Source: Oasisia sp. SBJ-2009
Taxonomy: Eukaryota; Annelida; Polychaeta; Sabellida; Siboglinidae
Length of the DNA stretch: 64,000 nucleotides
Assembly (NCBI GenBank): GCA_964017155.1
Contig: OZ024854.1
Coordinates: 54,091,441-54,155,440 of the forward strand
Reading direction: 5' to 3'
Positions within the stretch are counted from its first letter, which is position 1, and the number at the start of each line of letters is the position of its first letter. Below the pieces are notes generated by a model, which was not told where the DNA came from, did not search any database, and worked only from the letters and a program-made list of their open reading frames with translations. Below are positions 45,291-57,929 of the stretch, piece after piece. Position numbers and translations under genes: made by a program.

Positions 45291-45497
45291 GATGACCACA
45301 GATGACCACAGGTGACCACAGATGGCCACAGATGGCCAACCACAGATGGCCAACCACAGATGGCCAACCACAGATGGCCACAAATGGCCACAGATGACCA
45401 CAGATGGCCACAGATGGCCACATATGGCCAACCACAGATGGCCACAGATGGCCACAGATGGCCACAGATGACCACAGATGACCACAGATGGCCACAG
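45291..45497. repeat. 10/15-bp minisatellite in the 3' UTR
   Basis: Units AGATGGCCAC, AGATGACCAC and AGATGGCCAACCAC repeat, starting three bases after the PLXDC-like stop codon. It should be transcribed as part of the 3' UTR. Confidence 0.93.
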
Positions 45498-46334
45498 GTG
45501 TACAGAGAGGGAAAGGTGAAATACAGGGTGGCCTCATGTGTTTGCAAGCTAAAACTGAGTGCAATTTAACGTCGCTTCACAGTAATCTTCTGTGTTCTGT
45601 TCATCTATTTGAAGGTTTTGTAATTTTCAGGATTCCCAATAGTTCAGCCATCTCACGACTGCATTTGGCCTGCGGACGTCTGAGATTGTTTTTCTCGTAT
45701 TAGCATTGAAGACATTTGTCTCACTGTTACAGTCACTCTAGTATTAAGGTCACTGGCTGGAATGTGATCTTAATAGTGAGAGTCCACTGTATTAGATACC
45801 TTGTGGGTGATAGTTTTTGGTCATGTTCATTTATCACGGGAAAAACAATTTGGCACCACTTTTCCAGCAGGGTTACAGTGAAGATAGCATTTTATTCATT
45901 TTGGCAAAACGTCACTTCTGGGATTCCTGCATGTGTCCTCAAAGTTTAAGAATTAAATTGGTGTGTTTACGCACCTAAGATAATAGTGACTACCCGGTTG
46001 TTAATATTATCAATTATATCATCTGTAATGGTATAGCATAAGAACTGAGTACTGCTGTTATGTCAACTTGCTATTCGGGTCACCTTTACTGAAAGGTGAC
46101 CTTAATATGAAGGTTCTTCTCTAGTCAGTTCCACACCATGTGTTGCTGGAGGGGGGTTGAAACTGTTGGGGGGTTGAAACTGTTCTAAGTACTGTACTTT
46201 TGAGGGTGCAAACTGATGAGATCAACCGTGGGGTGCCATCATGAATGATGCGTGTGACCTGCCACAGTAAAGTGGCTATTGACTTGTGAGATTGTTATAC
46301 ATAATACTGTGCTTTTTATATTTATCTGATCGTA
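45498..46334. other. 3' flank of the PLXDC-like gene, no further gene recognised
   Basis: Presumed 3' UTR then intergenic; no family-supported open frame. Confidence 0.45.
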
Positions 46335-46855
46335 AAGCCCCAGTCACACTTTCCCGGATCGGGCGCCGGGACGCCACGGACCGCCGATCCGGGCTACTCC
46401 GGTTTGATCCTGGGTAGTCCGTGGATCTCCGTGGCAAATCAATAGTAGATCCGGGGAGTTCCGGGGAGTTCCGGCTCAATCCTTGTTTGTCCCCAGATGT
46501 ATGAAACTGTTTGAAACATCCGGGTAGATCCCCGGATTTTTCCTTTCTTCCGGGCTTTTCCATGGCTCATCAGGGCTATTCCGGGCACTTCCGTGGCTCA
46601 TCCGGGCTGTTCCGTGGGTGGACCAGGTTATTCCGTGAGTTCACCGGCACATTCCTCCGGCTTGTCCGGAGTCTACAGGCATCATCCGGGTTTAAAATCC
46701 GTGGCTGGACTGTGTCTCATCCGGGGAAGTGTGACTGCTGTGCACAAAGTGACCCAAATCAGCCGGACCACCACGGACCATCCGGGATATTTGGTCCGGG
46801 GCCGTCCGGCCCCCGATCCGGGAAAGTGTGACTGTGGCTTAAGCTTTAAAATCCT
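46335..46855. mobile_element. Inverted-repeat element (MITE) built of CCGG-rich short units
   Basis: The left end AAAGCCCCAGTCACACTTTC plus CCGGATCGGG is mirrored at the right end by CCCGATCCGGGAAAGTGTGA plus CTGTGGCTT. The inside is a degenerate tandem of units like CATCCGGGCTATTCCGTGG. No ORF of its own; superfamily unknown. Confidence 0.8.
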
Positions 46856-49800
46856 GTCCATTTGTTGAACTACCATCAGTAGTTTGGTGACGAATGTAAA
46901 CCAGACATTGAATGATGAATGAGGTTATAAAGTATGCATTTTTGTCGAAGTTACACCATACACAGGACCTTAGATTACTCATAGAGAGCTATTTTTAACT
47001 CGGGTGCAGAATAAGTCCTGGCAACCCAGTATCCAGTTTACTGTGACAGACCATATTATATCTATGTAAAAACTAAGCTGTGATAGAATGTTGTCGTTAA
47101 TTGGTATTTTCTATACGAGTGATTTGAGTTTGTCTGCCGGTATTGGGAACTGTTGCCACAGCTTTTTGTTTTGTGTATTTTCAGTTTGTCATCATTGGTA
47201 TTACTATGTTAGTTATATCAATCAAGATATATATTAATTACCTAGAATATATAATTAAACGAGCTAACTAGTCCCAAAGAATAAAACGTGAACATATAAT
47301 TATTGGCATATCTGATACCTTGTTTAGGTAGCCTTTGTATTTTAAGTATAATTTGTGACCTAAACATTGCCATTCTTTTGATATGTTTATGATTAACATT
47401 AGTTGGGATTTTAGTATAATCGGCAGCCAGCTTCTTGATCGGTATACAGAATATATGTGACATTTACTGTGCAACTTTTGTGTAATGGACTTGTACCAAA
47501 TTCTTTTAACTTTTGGAATTGTGTTACTTTAGTTCTAGTCTATGAGTGCAAGAAAAACAAATTGACCTTGTCATCTGAAACCTGCTTCAGCTACTGACAT
47601 GGGTGGTGCATCTAGATTCTAGTGGAATTTAGAAAAGCCATTTACAAAGTACAGTAGTAAAAGATGGAGAGACAGGAAAGAGAGAGAGAGAGAGAGAGCC
47701 AGACAGACAGACAGAAGAGAGACAGATGGAGAGAAAGAGAGAGAGACAAACAGACAGAAAACAGTTAAGATTATTTGCGGTTTAATTTTTTTTAATTTTA
47801 ATTAAAGTCGCACCTTATTACAGGTGTATAAAATATGTGGTTGAGTTGGACTAGCATGCTGATATTATGCTATATTTTAGTAATGTAATCTGATCGTTTA
47901 ACTTCATGAACAAAATGCCATTAAACAAATAGTGGTATGATTTAGGAAAAGTAGTTGTATTCAAACTATTAACATCCACATTTGTAATTGTTGTCCGCGA
48001 GCTACAATGTTGGCATCAGTCAGGACATAATATATAATAAAAAATTATAGCCCGAAATACTAAACCCATTGCAAAATTACCTGAAGCACAAAAAGGGAAT
48101 AGCATCTTATTAAATATTGCTTTGCAGTCTGAATAATACACAGGACATGTTCAGCATCTTTTGTTATACATTTTGAAAGCACTTAGGGCAATATTAATTG
48201 ATAGAGGCCAATATGCTATTTGGACTACTGAGAGTGTACTAACTCATCACCTTTTGGCTCCTAAATACTTCTAGTGACAATGATGGATGTTTACAGCATG
48301 ATTACAACTCTAGCCATGTTTCTTGGAGGTGATAGTATATTACATGTACACGTGACATTTGGTGGAGGATCTGGTACCCCAGCAGGCGAAAAAGTATTGT
48401 GTGCCTCCGTTATATTGCTTTTTAAGTAAACAAATGTTGTTTGTTGTGATTCTTGCCATTGTTATTGAATCACATTATAACATTGTAATTTTATTACAGT
48501 TAAATCTGGTTTGAATCAAGGTGCTTTTTAGTTGCGGGGCGAGAGAGAGAGTTCCAAGTGCCGCTAGCACGTTGGCTAGATGACCATATTAATAGACATA
48601 TCACATTGCAAATCTACCGTAGCCGTACCTCTTAGCAGGAGTTCATTCATTTAGAAAAGCTATATGCATACATCAACTGCATTCTTACCTGCCAGTGACA
48701 GATGCAGGGATAAGTGCATTGATGTACAATTTATTAACATGCATAACTATTGAAATATGGGATTATGCAGAACACTGCCATTAAAAATGTTCACGCTGTG
48801 TTCATATATATATATATATATATATTATACTTGTAGGCATAAATGCCTTATATTTTGCCCAAAATATTTAAATTAAATATTTAAACATTTTATTCATCAA
48901 TTCTATGATGAAATTCTATTCTTTCAAAATAGTACCTGATGAAATAGGCAAATTATTGTACCTGTAGATATTTCATTGGTAAGTGCCTGATTAAGTATGT
49001 CATCAGCAGGCTAGAGGACACCAAAAGTGGGTTTTATATTCCGTGTATGCATTTATTGATAGAGGTTTGTGGGCTGTGATAACTTGTGTGTATACATCTT
49101 TAACTGGCACCTATAAATGCTTATGTGTTTGCGCACTAAATGATTATGTGAGTAGGTCTGATTTTGTCACTGACGACAAGTTGTTGGTTTATTTTAGATT
49201 TTTACATCATTTGTATCTGACGCAATCTTGTTTCTAGTTTCTGCGAAGTTGATAGAAATCATTCCAGACATAGACTGTGAAACTTCCAAGGTAGTGTGTG
49301 CGAGAAAGAGGAGTTTCTTTTATCCTGTTGCCCATGTGGAGGAACCCTGTTATGTAGTTGTAAACATTTTAAAATGATGAGATGATGTGTGGTTTTCAGA
49401 TGCTTGTCATAGACACAAATGACAACAGAAATGAGGACATGCTCAGTTTCCGTAAACGACAGAAATAGTGGCATATATTGATGCAGCTTCATATTCGGGA
49501 AGATCAACAGCAAATTGTAAACAGTGTAGGTTACGTATAAAAATCATACAGAAGTTTTCTCCTGTAGGAGTAAATTTCATAGATTTTATTGTTTTGGGAG
49601 CCACAATTGTTTTACAGGTATTACAAATATTTACAATAATCGTAGTTTTACATTATTAATGACAGTTGTTACCACAGTATGCCCATCAGTTACGTAACAA
49701 ATACCAAACACTGATCATTTGACATACATTATATATATTAACAAACTTGAAATGGTGAAATTCATATTTTTTTCAGATTAGTTTTACAGTAGCCCTGTCC

Positions 49801-50645
49801 TGTAACGCCACCCTCTCTGGAAGGGTAGAGAAGCTATGCAAAGGGTTATTGACCTCTTGTGGGGAGCTTATCACAAGGGCGACCACACTTATATAAAAAA
49901 AAGGATTATCATACAGGTTTAGTAATCATATTTCATGTTATTTATCCCAAATTACGAGTTGTTCCTGAAAGCTTTGTTTCCTGTCGAAAGTTATTTTATT
50001 TGCAGATATGTAAATTTCAAAATTGACATGTCCACTAAATAAATAAACATGTTAGCCTAGTGCTATATTTTTGTATCATGTGATTCTAAATTGCACTGTT
50101 GTTCTTGCACCCTTATGACAGTTGTGGAATGCTGAATAAAGATGTTGAACACGTCACTGTAAAATGCTTGCATATGTTTTATCCTAAATGTGGTTTTTTT
50201 CAGACGACTTCCTGTAATGTCTACTAAGCAAAACAACGTGATTCTTATGCATTGCATATACTGAGATGAAGTAAACGAAAATACACATCCTATGCCTATG
50301 ATTGTATGCATCACTGTATCATTGTACATTTTATATCAAGCAGACAGTTACATTTCTACAGCATTATCGCGCACGCCACAAACTGGTACATTAAATAAGT
50401 CGTCATAAAACATAAACATGTATGCTTTGTATGCATTCTCCCAACATACGGAAATCGTAAGAAATTGTATGAATTGTTATTAACGATAATGTATGTAAAT
50501 TGTGTCGTCTTACCAGTCCAAATTGTGGCGGTCTCCGTTATGTTCCTTTACCCAGTAAGTAAACGATAGATGGCAACGTTTGTTGTACCGTATTTGAATT
50601 AGGGAAGTGGCCCATAAATGGCATAATATACTGTGGCTCATATTA
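46856..50645. other. 3.8 kb AT-rich intergenic or intronic sequence
   Basis: No coding exon could be defended. Contains a GA/GACA-rich tract at about 47670-47760 and a short TA run at 48806-48825. Confidence 0.5.
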
Positions 50646-51960
50646 CCGGACTCTCCCCTACACGTCCGACCCTGTGCTACAACCTCAGCTGGTTAACTTT
50701 AGCTACCTTAGAACACTAAAAAGGTACGTCTAACTACCCTTCCACGCCTGAAGACGTTGCCGACAAGAAGGCAGAAGATATAACAAGATTGCCACCAAGA
50801 GATTCAACTCTAGATGGCAGGTGGACTAGGAAGCCCTTTGGCATATCGAGAGTCCAACTTTTCTATCTAAGTATACCCCACCCGTCTTAGGTATATGTCG
50901 ATTTTATTTTTAAATATATTAACACTACTAACACACAATCAGCTGATAATCTGTTCCATTCGTTTACTGTTCTTTTTGAAAATGAAAATGTTCTATTATC
51001 TAGTCTACACTGCTTCTTTGCTAATGTAACTCCGTGTCCTCTAGTCCTCTCTTCCTTGATCGAGAAAACAAATATTTCTGTCAATATTTTCATACCCATT
51101 CAATATTTTAAACACCTCAATCTGATCTCCTCTCAATCTTCTGGTTTCTAGTGTTGTTAAACCACATTATTTTAGATGCATTTCATAACTAATATTCCTT
51201 AGTTTTGATATCATTTTGGTTGCTGTCCTTTGTACTCTTTCTCTTTCTAGCACATCAATATCCTTCTTGCGATATGGCCTCCATGTTTGTATATAATATT
51301 CTAAATGAGGCCTTATTATTGTTTTATACAGCGGTATTATTAGTTCTTTTTCTTTGTAGACTATATTTCGCCTAATGAATCCAAAAAATTGGTTTCCCTT
51401 CGCTGCTGCAATTCCACACTGCTCTGATACCTTCGTGTCAGCACTAATGGTTAACCCTGAGTCCTTTTCCTTTAAGATAGTATTTAGTACAGTACCACCC
51501 ATTGTATATTATGCATTTTCATTCCCATGTCCTGCGTGCAGGCACTTACACTTTCCAAATTTAAACAGCATTTGCCACTTCTCAGACCATTCCATCAACT
51601 TATTAAGATCATCTTGTAAATGCTGTCTATCTGCATCACTTTGAAATTTCCTAAACACTTGTGTCATCCACAAACTTCAACACCTTGCTTGTTATGACAT
51701 CATCCAAATCATTGATATATATTAAGAATAAAATAGGTCCCAATACTGATCCCTGCGGTACTCCACTCAAAACCAATTTCCAGTTTGAAACCTCCCCATC
51801 AACTACTACTCTTTGTCTTCTATCAATAAGCCATTTTCTATCCAGTTAATCATACCATTTCCTATACCATGGGCCTTTAGTTTTAGTAGGCCCTACTAAT
51901 CTTTGATGTGGCACTTTGTCAAAGGCTTTTTTTAAATCAAAGTAGATTATATCTACTGAT
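50646..51960 (-). mobile_element. CR1/L2-like LINE, copy 3 (longest, 5'-truncated)
   Basis: Minus strand: FDLKKAFDKVPHQRLV, LSGVPQGSVLGPILFLIYIN, the active-site [44 protein letters not shown] and [13 protein letters not shown], then the 3' UTR seen in copies 1 and 2 (GGTTAACTTTAGCTACCTTAG on plus). Several frame breaks and stops. Confidence 0.88.
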
Positions 51961-52041
51961 ATACAAATATTACAGTTGAACGGCAGTTGAAAATGTCACA
52001 TGCAAATGGGCTCGCATTCAACTGTTGAATCTCAGATGAGT

Positions 52042-52129
52042 TTCAACTCGCGTTCAACTCGCGTTCAACCCGCGTTCAACCCGTGTTCAACCCGGGTTCA
52101 ACACGCGTTCAACACGCGTTCAACTGTTG
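52042..52129. repeat. 11-bp minisatellite (TTCAAC + variable CG-rich pentamer)
   Basis: Eight units TTCAACTCGCG, TTCAACCCGCG, TTCAACACGCG and variants, flanked on both sides by AACTGTTGAATCTCAG. Confidence 0.9.
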
Positions 52130-52204
52130 AATCTCAGTTGATTTTTAACTCTTGCTGAACTGTGTAATTTCTGTTGATTTCCATTGATGTAACTGCATGT
52201 ATCG

Positions 52205-52625
52205 AATGGCGAAACACGTATCGTCTGTAGAAACATAGGCATACATACAATCCCTAGGTGGCACTCACAAAACATGACAACAAAAAGATTCCATTCTTTT
52301 ATTTTTCATTTCTTCATTTTTGTTTTTAAGTATCAAGACGCTTCAGAATTCACCTGGCGTGGTATATATTCTCATTCAATGAGCGAGTGAACTCACTGCT
52401 GGCCAGATTCAGCCTGGTTGCCGCAAATACTGAACATGTAACGAAACATTTAATACAAACATGCATGCAAGATTATACAATATTAGCATCAGTTGAAATA
52501 TGCAAATTGGTAGTGATTTAAAAAAACGTTGTGCATAGGTGTCTAATTGGGTGCACACACATGCCAGCACTTATTTCTATAATAATAAGCGTGTGTGTGT
52601 GTTGTGTTTGTTGTGTGTTTAGATA

Positions 52626-52660
<35 letters not shown>

Positions 52661-52812
52661 AAGTAATATAGTTTCATTCGCCGCCGTCTTGATATTTAAA
52701 AACAAAAATGAAGAAATGAAAAATAAAAGAATGGAATCTTTCTTGTTGTCATGCTTTGTGAGTGCTAGGGCTTGTATGTATGCCTATGTTCCTACAGACG
52801 ATACCTGCCCTT
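52205..52812. repeat. Inverted repeat, about 130-bp arms around a 330-bp loop
   Basis: 52210-52345 and 52675-52812 are reverse complements with few mismatches (for example ATTCCATTCTTTTATTTTTC against GAAAAATAAAAGAATGGAAT). The right arm runs into a LINE fragment, so the left arm is probably a reversed copy of the DNA next to that LINE. Confidence 0.8.
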
Positions 52813-52819
52813 TACATCC

Positions 52820-53125
52820 CTCGGGTGAAAATGAATGCCGGGACCCGAGCTTTCTCGGTTGCCGCACCAACGGTGTGGAATTCGCTTCCTGCCAGTATTA
52901 AATCAGAAGGTAATATAGTTTCATTCCGCCGACGCCTAAAACCTATCTCTTTAATGCTGCCTATCCTCCTTAGCCTCCTAGCTTCTTCATTCATCTATTG
53001 ACGACTCACGCATTGTTTTCGACTACGAGTTTGCTTAATCCCTTGGTTTTTGTCGCGCCACTGAGCTTGATCTTCGATGATATTGGCGCTAAAGAAGTGA
53101 TTATTAGGCTATTATTATTATTATA
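52820..53125 (+). mobile_element. LINE 3' fragment (L2/CR1-type C-terminus)
   Basis: AGTRAFSVAAPTVWNSLPAS then IKSEGNIVSFRRRLKPI, the typical C-terminal motif of these reverse transcriptases, followed by a short 3' UTR ending in (TTA)n at 53098-53125. Confidence 0.85.
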
Positions 53126-53180
53126 TAAGAAGAATGTGTACACATACAAATATTGAAACACACACATACTAGCATGCACA

Positions 53181-53183
53181 GCG

Positions 53184-53247
<64 letters not shown>
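53181..53247. repeat. (CA)n array
   Basis: Dinucleotide array with a few interruptions. Confidence 0.95.
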
Positions 53248-53249
<2 letters not shown>

Positions 53250-53653
53250 ATACCGGTACATACAATTAGTGAATATTTCTACAATAATTTTTGGAGACAT
53301 ATTATTAATCATTCATTATACATCTTGATGCTTTAAACTCATGATAACCATAAACATTTGAGCAAAATGTAAACATGTGACTCAGAACAAAACAAAGTTC
53401 ACAAAAACAGATGCCATGTCCATCTAGTGAATGAACAGTGTTATATGGAAATGTTACTGCCTAGTGTGAAACAGAAACATTAGACATGTTCAGTGTGTAC
53501 ATGGATGACATAAGTGTAAATCTCAACACATTACAAATTGGTTGTCTATGCAGGCACACTAATCACAATACTGTGCCAAGTATATGTTTAACATTACATA
53601 TAATATCTATGTCAACAAATGCACACGTGTGTGTGCATACGTGAGCTAACCAG

Positions 53654-53855
53654 TGCTGCGGTACCGATGCGCGTCCACTACACCATGATCAAGGTGCTCT
53701 CGGAGAACATCCGAGACCACATGGACAGCATGTTGGTGAGGTGTGACACCCTCGACCTGCTGCGAAAGGACGACGTCAAAGCGAGGAAACGGGCGGACCT
53801 ACAGGAGAAATACGATGTCCTTGCACAGTCCTACCAGGATGTGCTTCCCTACTAA
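53654..53855 (+). CDS. Putative terminal exon: dynamin/Mx-type GTPase effector domain (isolated)
   Basis: After acceptor CTAACCAG, AAVPMRVHYTMIKVLSENIR, DHMDSMLVRCDTLDLLRKDD and VKARKRADLQEKYDVLAQSY end in a TAA stop. Hydrophobic spacing, the P-x-x-x-x-x-x-M-I opening, the L-L-x-x-D-x-x-x-x-x-R-R/K turn and the final coiled helix fit the GED of dynamin and Mx proteins. Base composition is far richer in GC than the surroundings, as in the other real exons here. The reading frame needs two bases from an upstream exon. No GTPase or stalk exon was found in 46-53 kb, so it may be the 3' end of a gene with very long introns or an orphaned fragment. Confidence 0.5.
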
Positions 53856-53869
53856 GCTGGGCTGTTTCC

Positions 53870-54330
53870 AACTTCGACAGCCTTCACAGAGACGCCTAAC
53901 CTCGATCACCCGGACTCCGTGACGTGACAGCACGTTTTAGCCCCTCAAACCCGCCTGGTTGTTTTATGCTCTGCCTACGTTGCCACCAGGGCAGCCTTAA
54001 ATCCAGAATAGGGTAGAGACGTTGGTTGGCTCTCACGCCGAATTTCAAATAACAAATTAAATAAGAATAGACCTTTTATTAGATAATACTATGTTATAAA
54101 AGCTACTCAAAATTAAACTTTTATCCACACAAAAATAAACAGAAATTAAAAATGTGCAGTTTTTTATGAAGCAGGCATTTTGGCAGGATTAGCCTCGATT
54201 ACCCAGGCTGCGTGAGGTGCAGCACTTTACATGTGTAACATTAAACAACCGGCAAAGTGACCAGACTGTCTTTTCGGTGAAGTTATACAGCCGAGCGATA
54301 GTCGGTTAAGCGGCACTAGATCTCCCCGCA
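53870..54330 (-). repeat. Dispersed repeat R, copy 2
   Basis: Reverse complement of the R pattern: CTCGATCACCCGGACTCCGT, GTTGGTTGGCTCTCACGCCG, GATTACCCAGGCTGCGTGAG and GACCAGACTGTCTTTTCGGT occur in the expected reverse order. Starts within about 20 bases of the stop codon of the GED-like exon. Confidence 0.65.
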
Positions 54331-54435
54331 CGAAATAATTGCCTTAGTTGAATCACGTTTAGACACTACGTCGCTCGGTGATAGTGCATCACAAATAGTT
54401 GTCGTAGTTGGCGCCTGATGTAGAACGAAGAAGAA

Positions 54436-56480
54436 GAAGAAGAATTTGTTTTTATTTGACCATTATGTCAAAACAATACACACATAGACGTTATCCATGT
54501 CATACATATATAATCTGAATAATACAAACATTAAAATCATAGCAAACATGGTAATAATGCGTATAATTAATAATAAAAGTAGGGTCAGGAGACTCCTCTA
54601 AGACCGGGCTGGTCGCTATCGAGGAACCACCTTTCAGAAAATTTAACTTACAGAATAATTTCTTCATCTAGAACAAATTCTTCAGAAACAAACCAAGAAA
54701 AAAAGAAAAATCACCAAACACGCATAATATGAAGATGCATGTGCGCAGCTGACAAGATTATTGTATCTCAAGTAAAAGGCTCTGTTTTTAAGTTTAAATA
54801 CTAAATGAAGTGTTTAGGTGGTTTTAGATACTTAATTTTGCATACATACATAGCAGTTTTGTCTAGTGCATATTACTTCATAACTTTGTAAAAAATACAG
54901 TTTAACATAATTTACAAATCCCTGTGTACTATGTGACATAAGTTTTTCTTTCACTATTTCAGGAAGGTTATTTAATAACAGTGGCAAATTATGTCTGAGA
55001 CATTTCTTTGCAAATTCATGTTTAATTTTATAAGTATATATTTTATTTTTGTTTCTTGTGTCATGACCATGTACCTCATATTTAAACACAAACCTCCAAT
55101 TTTGTAAATAGCGAGGTAGGTCATTGTGTAGATATTTATAGTAGAATTTTAATTGTTGTAATTTAAGAATGTCATCTACTTTTAATAAGCTAAGTTGTTT
55201 GTACAGTGGCTCAGTGTGGGAAATGTAGTTACTCAAAGTAATAATTCTCAGGGCTTTTTTTTGTAATTTTATTATTCTATTTGATTCAAAGCCCCATGCC
55301 ATGATGCAGTAATTAATGTGTGGCACTATTAATGAATTATATAATATTTTTTTAATATCTAGAGGTAAGATAATTTTATGTTTCAATTTGTTTAAGATTC
55401 CAATTTTCTTAGAACACGCATTTGATATTTTTTCAGCGTGCTTTTTCCAGTTTAAATTTGTATCTATAATTAAACACAAGAAATTAAATTCCCTAACTTG
55501 ATCAATGTTTACATTGTCTATCTTCAGGTTTAATATCTGTATATTTTTCTTTTTCTTTTGAAATATCATAAATTTTGATTTTACTACATTTAGTGATAAT
55601 TTATTAATTTTGAGCCAATCATTTATCTTAACAAGTTCTTCGTTTATTAAAGATTATAAATTTTGGTCATGTGTGTTATCACTGAACACATTTAGTGTAC
55701 TTGACAAAGTTGTGTCGTCTGCATAAATGAGAAAGTTAAACATTTTACTTGCTTGTGCAAAATCATCTATGTATATGATGAATAATAGTGGTCCTAAAAT
55801 TGAACCTTGTGGTATACCTGTTGTTATTGATAACATATTTGATTTGATATTGTCAATTTCCGTGTCTTGTTTACGATTTTCTAGGTAGCTGCTGAATAAG
55901 TTGAGATTTGTTCCATGTACACCGTAATATTTTAATTTATCAATTAAAATTATATGATCAATGGTATCAAAAGCCTTGGAGAGATATAAATATATATTAA
56001 TTGGTATTTCATCTTTATCCAGTTGTGTTATTATTCTATCTATTAATTCTAATGCCGCATATTCTGTTGAATGTTTCGGTCTGAAACCATACTGATGGTC
56101 AAACAAAAGCCTAGAGTCTCTTAAATAAGATGATAATTGTTCAAATATATTTTTTTCAAGTATTTTTGAAATAGCTGGTAGAAGTGATATAGGCCTATAA
56201 TTACTGAAAACTGTTTTTCACCTTTTTTATAAACAGGAATTACCTTTGCAATTTTTAGTTTATCGGGGAATATTCCTGTTGTTAATACTTGATTTATTAA
56301 TAATGTTAAAGATTTGGTTAGTGCTGGTTCAAGAATTTTGAGTAATTTAGTGGAGAGACCATCATATCCACAGCTACTTTTGTTAGGTAAATTGATTATT
56401 GTCTGCTTTATAATACGTAGTCGCTGCAACTCCTTAAGAAAACACCCGCCTAAAAATCCTGCCGAGAGAGTAGGCATTTT
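54436..56480 (-). mobile_element. LINE (L2/CR1/jockey-type), near-complete reverse transcriptase, frameshifted
   Basis: Three minus-strand pieces. 56477-56121 encodes SSCGYDGLSTKLLKI and KLKIAKVIPVYKKGEK. 56106-55654 encodes QYGFRPKHSTEYAALELIDR, SKAFDTIDHIIL, TGIPQGSILGPLLFIIYIDD and FLIYADDTTLSSTL, with the catalytic YADD. 55569-54832 encodes FNFLCLIIDTNLNWKKHA and the C-terminus (HYLHNDLPRYL-like, HGHDTRNKN). The 3' end lies at a (GAA)n run near 54428-54442. Very AT-rich compared with the other LINEs. Confidence 0.9.
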
Positions 56481-57925
56481 CTATTACTTGACATAACGCT
56501 AATAATTTCACGGATACTCTAACTATATGGAGTTGTGTTTAACTGCTCATATAATGTTGAACAGTTGCTGCGGCTTGCCTATGACAGCTAGTTTTGTCTG
56601 CCAGCTTTTAATGAATAACCCTTCCCATAACTCACACAATGTTTGTAATTAAAGAACCGACGCAGCAGAGAATTTCCCAGTCTTGAATCAATGTATTAGC
56701 ACCGCCTGTTAGGAAGAGCCAGTCTCAACTCTCATGATATGATCCCCTTCCATCAGGTCGCTGGTTCAGATCCATCGAAACCAGGACCAACAGGATTAGA
56801 GTAGCAGCTTTCCCCCTAGCCGTATAACTATAAGCCCTGTCAAAACAGAAGTCATTTTTCTCCCATCTGCGCTCTGATCTTATCTTATCTTCGTGTGTAT
56901 CGCTTTGCTTTGTGGTTAGTCTGCCTTTATTACTGGACGTTTTCCCTTGAGTAACTCAGTTGCGTCCATCCAGTTGTTTAGATGCTGATTTTAAGAAACC
57001 TAGCTTTACTCTAACACATGAAGCTGAATGTTTAGTTTTCGCTGTTTGATTTTGCGCCGAATGCTTCTGTTTAATAACATTTTGCGTTTAGCGATTGTTT
57101 GTTAGAACATAATACATTTAATCTACTTTCATTTCGATTGCTGAGTTTAATAATTGATTCTGAGTCACAATATGACGATGGTCGCATAGGATTTAATTAA
57201 ATAGTATAGTTGGTGTCTAGTAACATGTGCAGCGAGTGATCACTGTGTTTCGTTTATTTGTGAAAGTTGTGCAGTGTAAACGCGTGAATTTATTATGATT
57301 CGGACGTGTAGATGTTATGTTATAAGTAAAGTAATGCTTCACAAGTTTGATTTGATTACACGTGCGTTTGTATATGGCAATGTGGTGTTAGCCATGCAAT
57401 AGTAGCGTAACTATCGGGAAGCTCATTTAAGCACGCTTTGGCTTTTTAATATATTTTGCAAACCGTCTGTTACTGTGTCTTCTAATATGTGTTCATACCT
57501 TGTCTTTAAAATACTTTATAAACTAATAAATGTTGCAGATAGTCTACTGATGTAAAATGTTTTCACATATTTAAAAAAATAATGTATGTATATAGATATT
57601 CCAGGTGAATAAATTAGTGTGTGTAGTTTAACACTCTTTATTGTTTATTTTGTGCTATAATTTTTTGTCATATTTTGTTAACCAAGCTAAGACTAGAATC
57701 TACTATAAGAAAGTGTTTGTATAATTATAATAGTAGGTTTTCTACAGCGCCTATATCCTCGAGAATCCACGCTTAGAGATGCAACATACATAAAAAACAC
57801 AATCGTCTAAGTAACCAGACTGTCTTCTCGGCGTAGTTCCGCAGCCTACCGACAGTCGGTTAAGCGAGACTATCAAAGCGGCGGTTAATCGCGCGGCGTG
57901 GTAATTGTGTATGTCTATCTTAGCA
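56481..57925. other. Intergenic sequence with a partial R-repeat at 57805-57885
   Basis: ACCAGACTGTCTTCTCGGCG and CGACAGTCGGTTAAGCGAGA match the reverse complement of 20030-20095. 57729-57780 resembles the (AAT)n/AGCGCCTA tail. Otherwise nothing recognised. Confidence 0.5.
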
Positions 57926-57929
57926 TGGG

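Noticed and set aside
45179..45564. Minus-strand ORFs rich in GHLWPSVVIC repeats
   Set aside because: Shadows of the 3' UTR minisatellite and the last PLXDC-like exon.
49238..49290. Possible short exon (SAKLIEIIPDIDCETSK)
   Set aside because: Has an acceptor and donor, but its phase does not join to the GED-like exon and no family match is evident.
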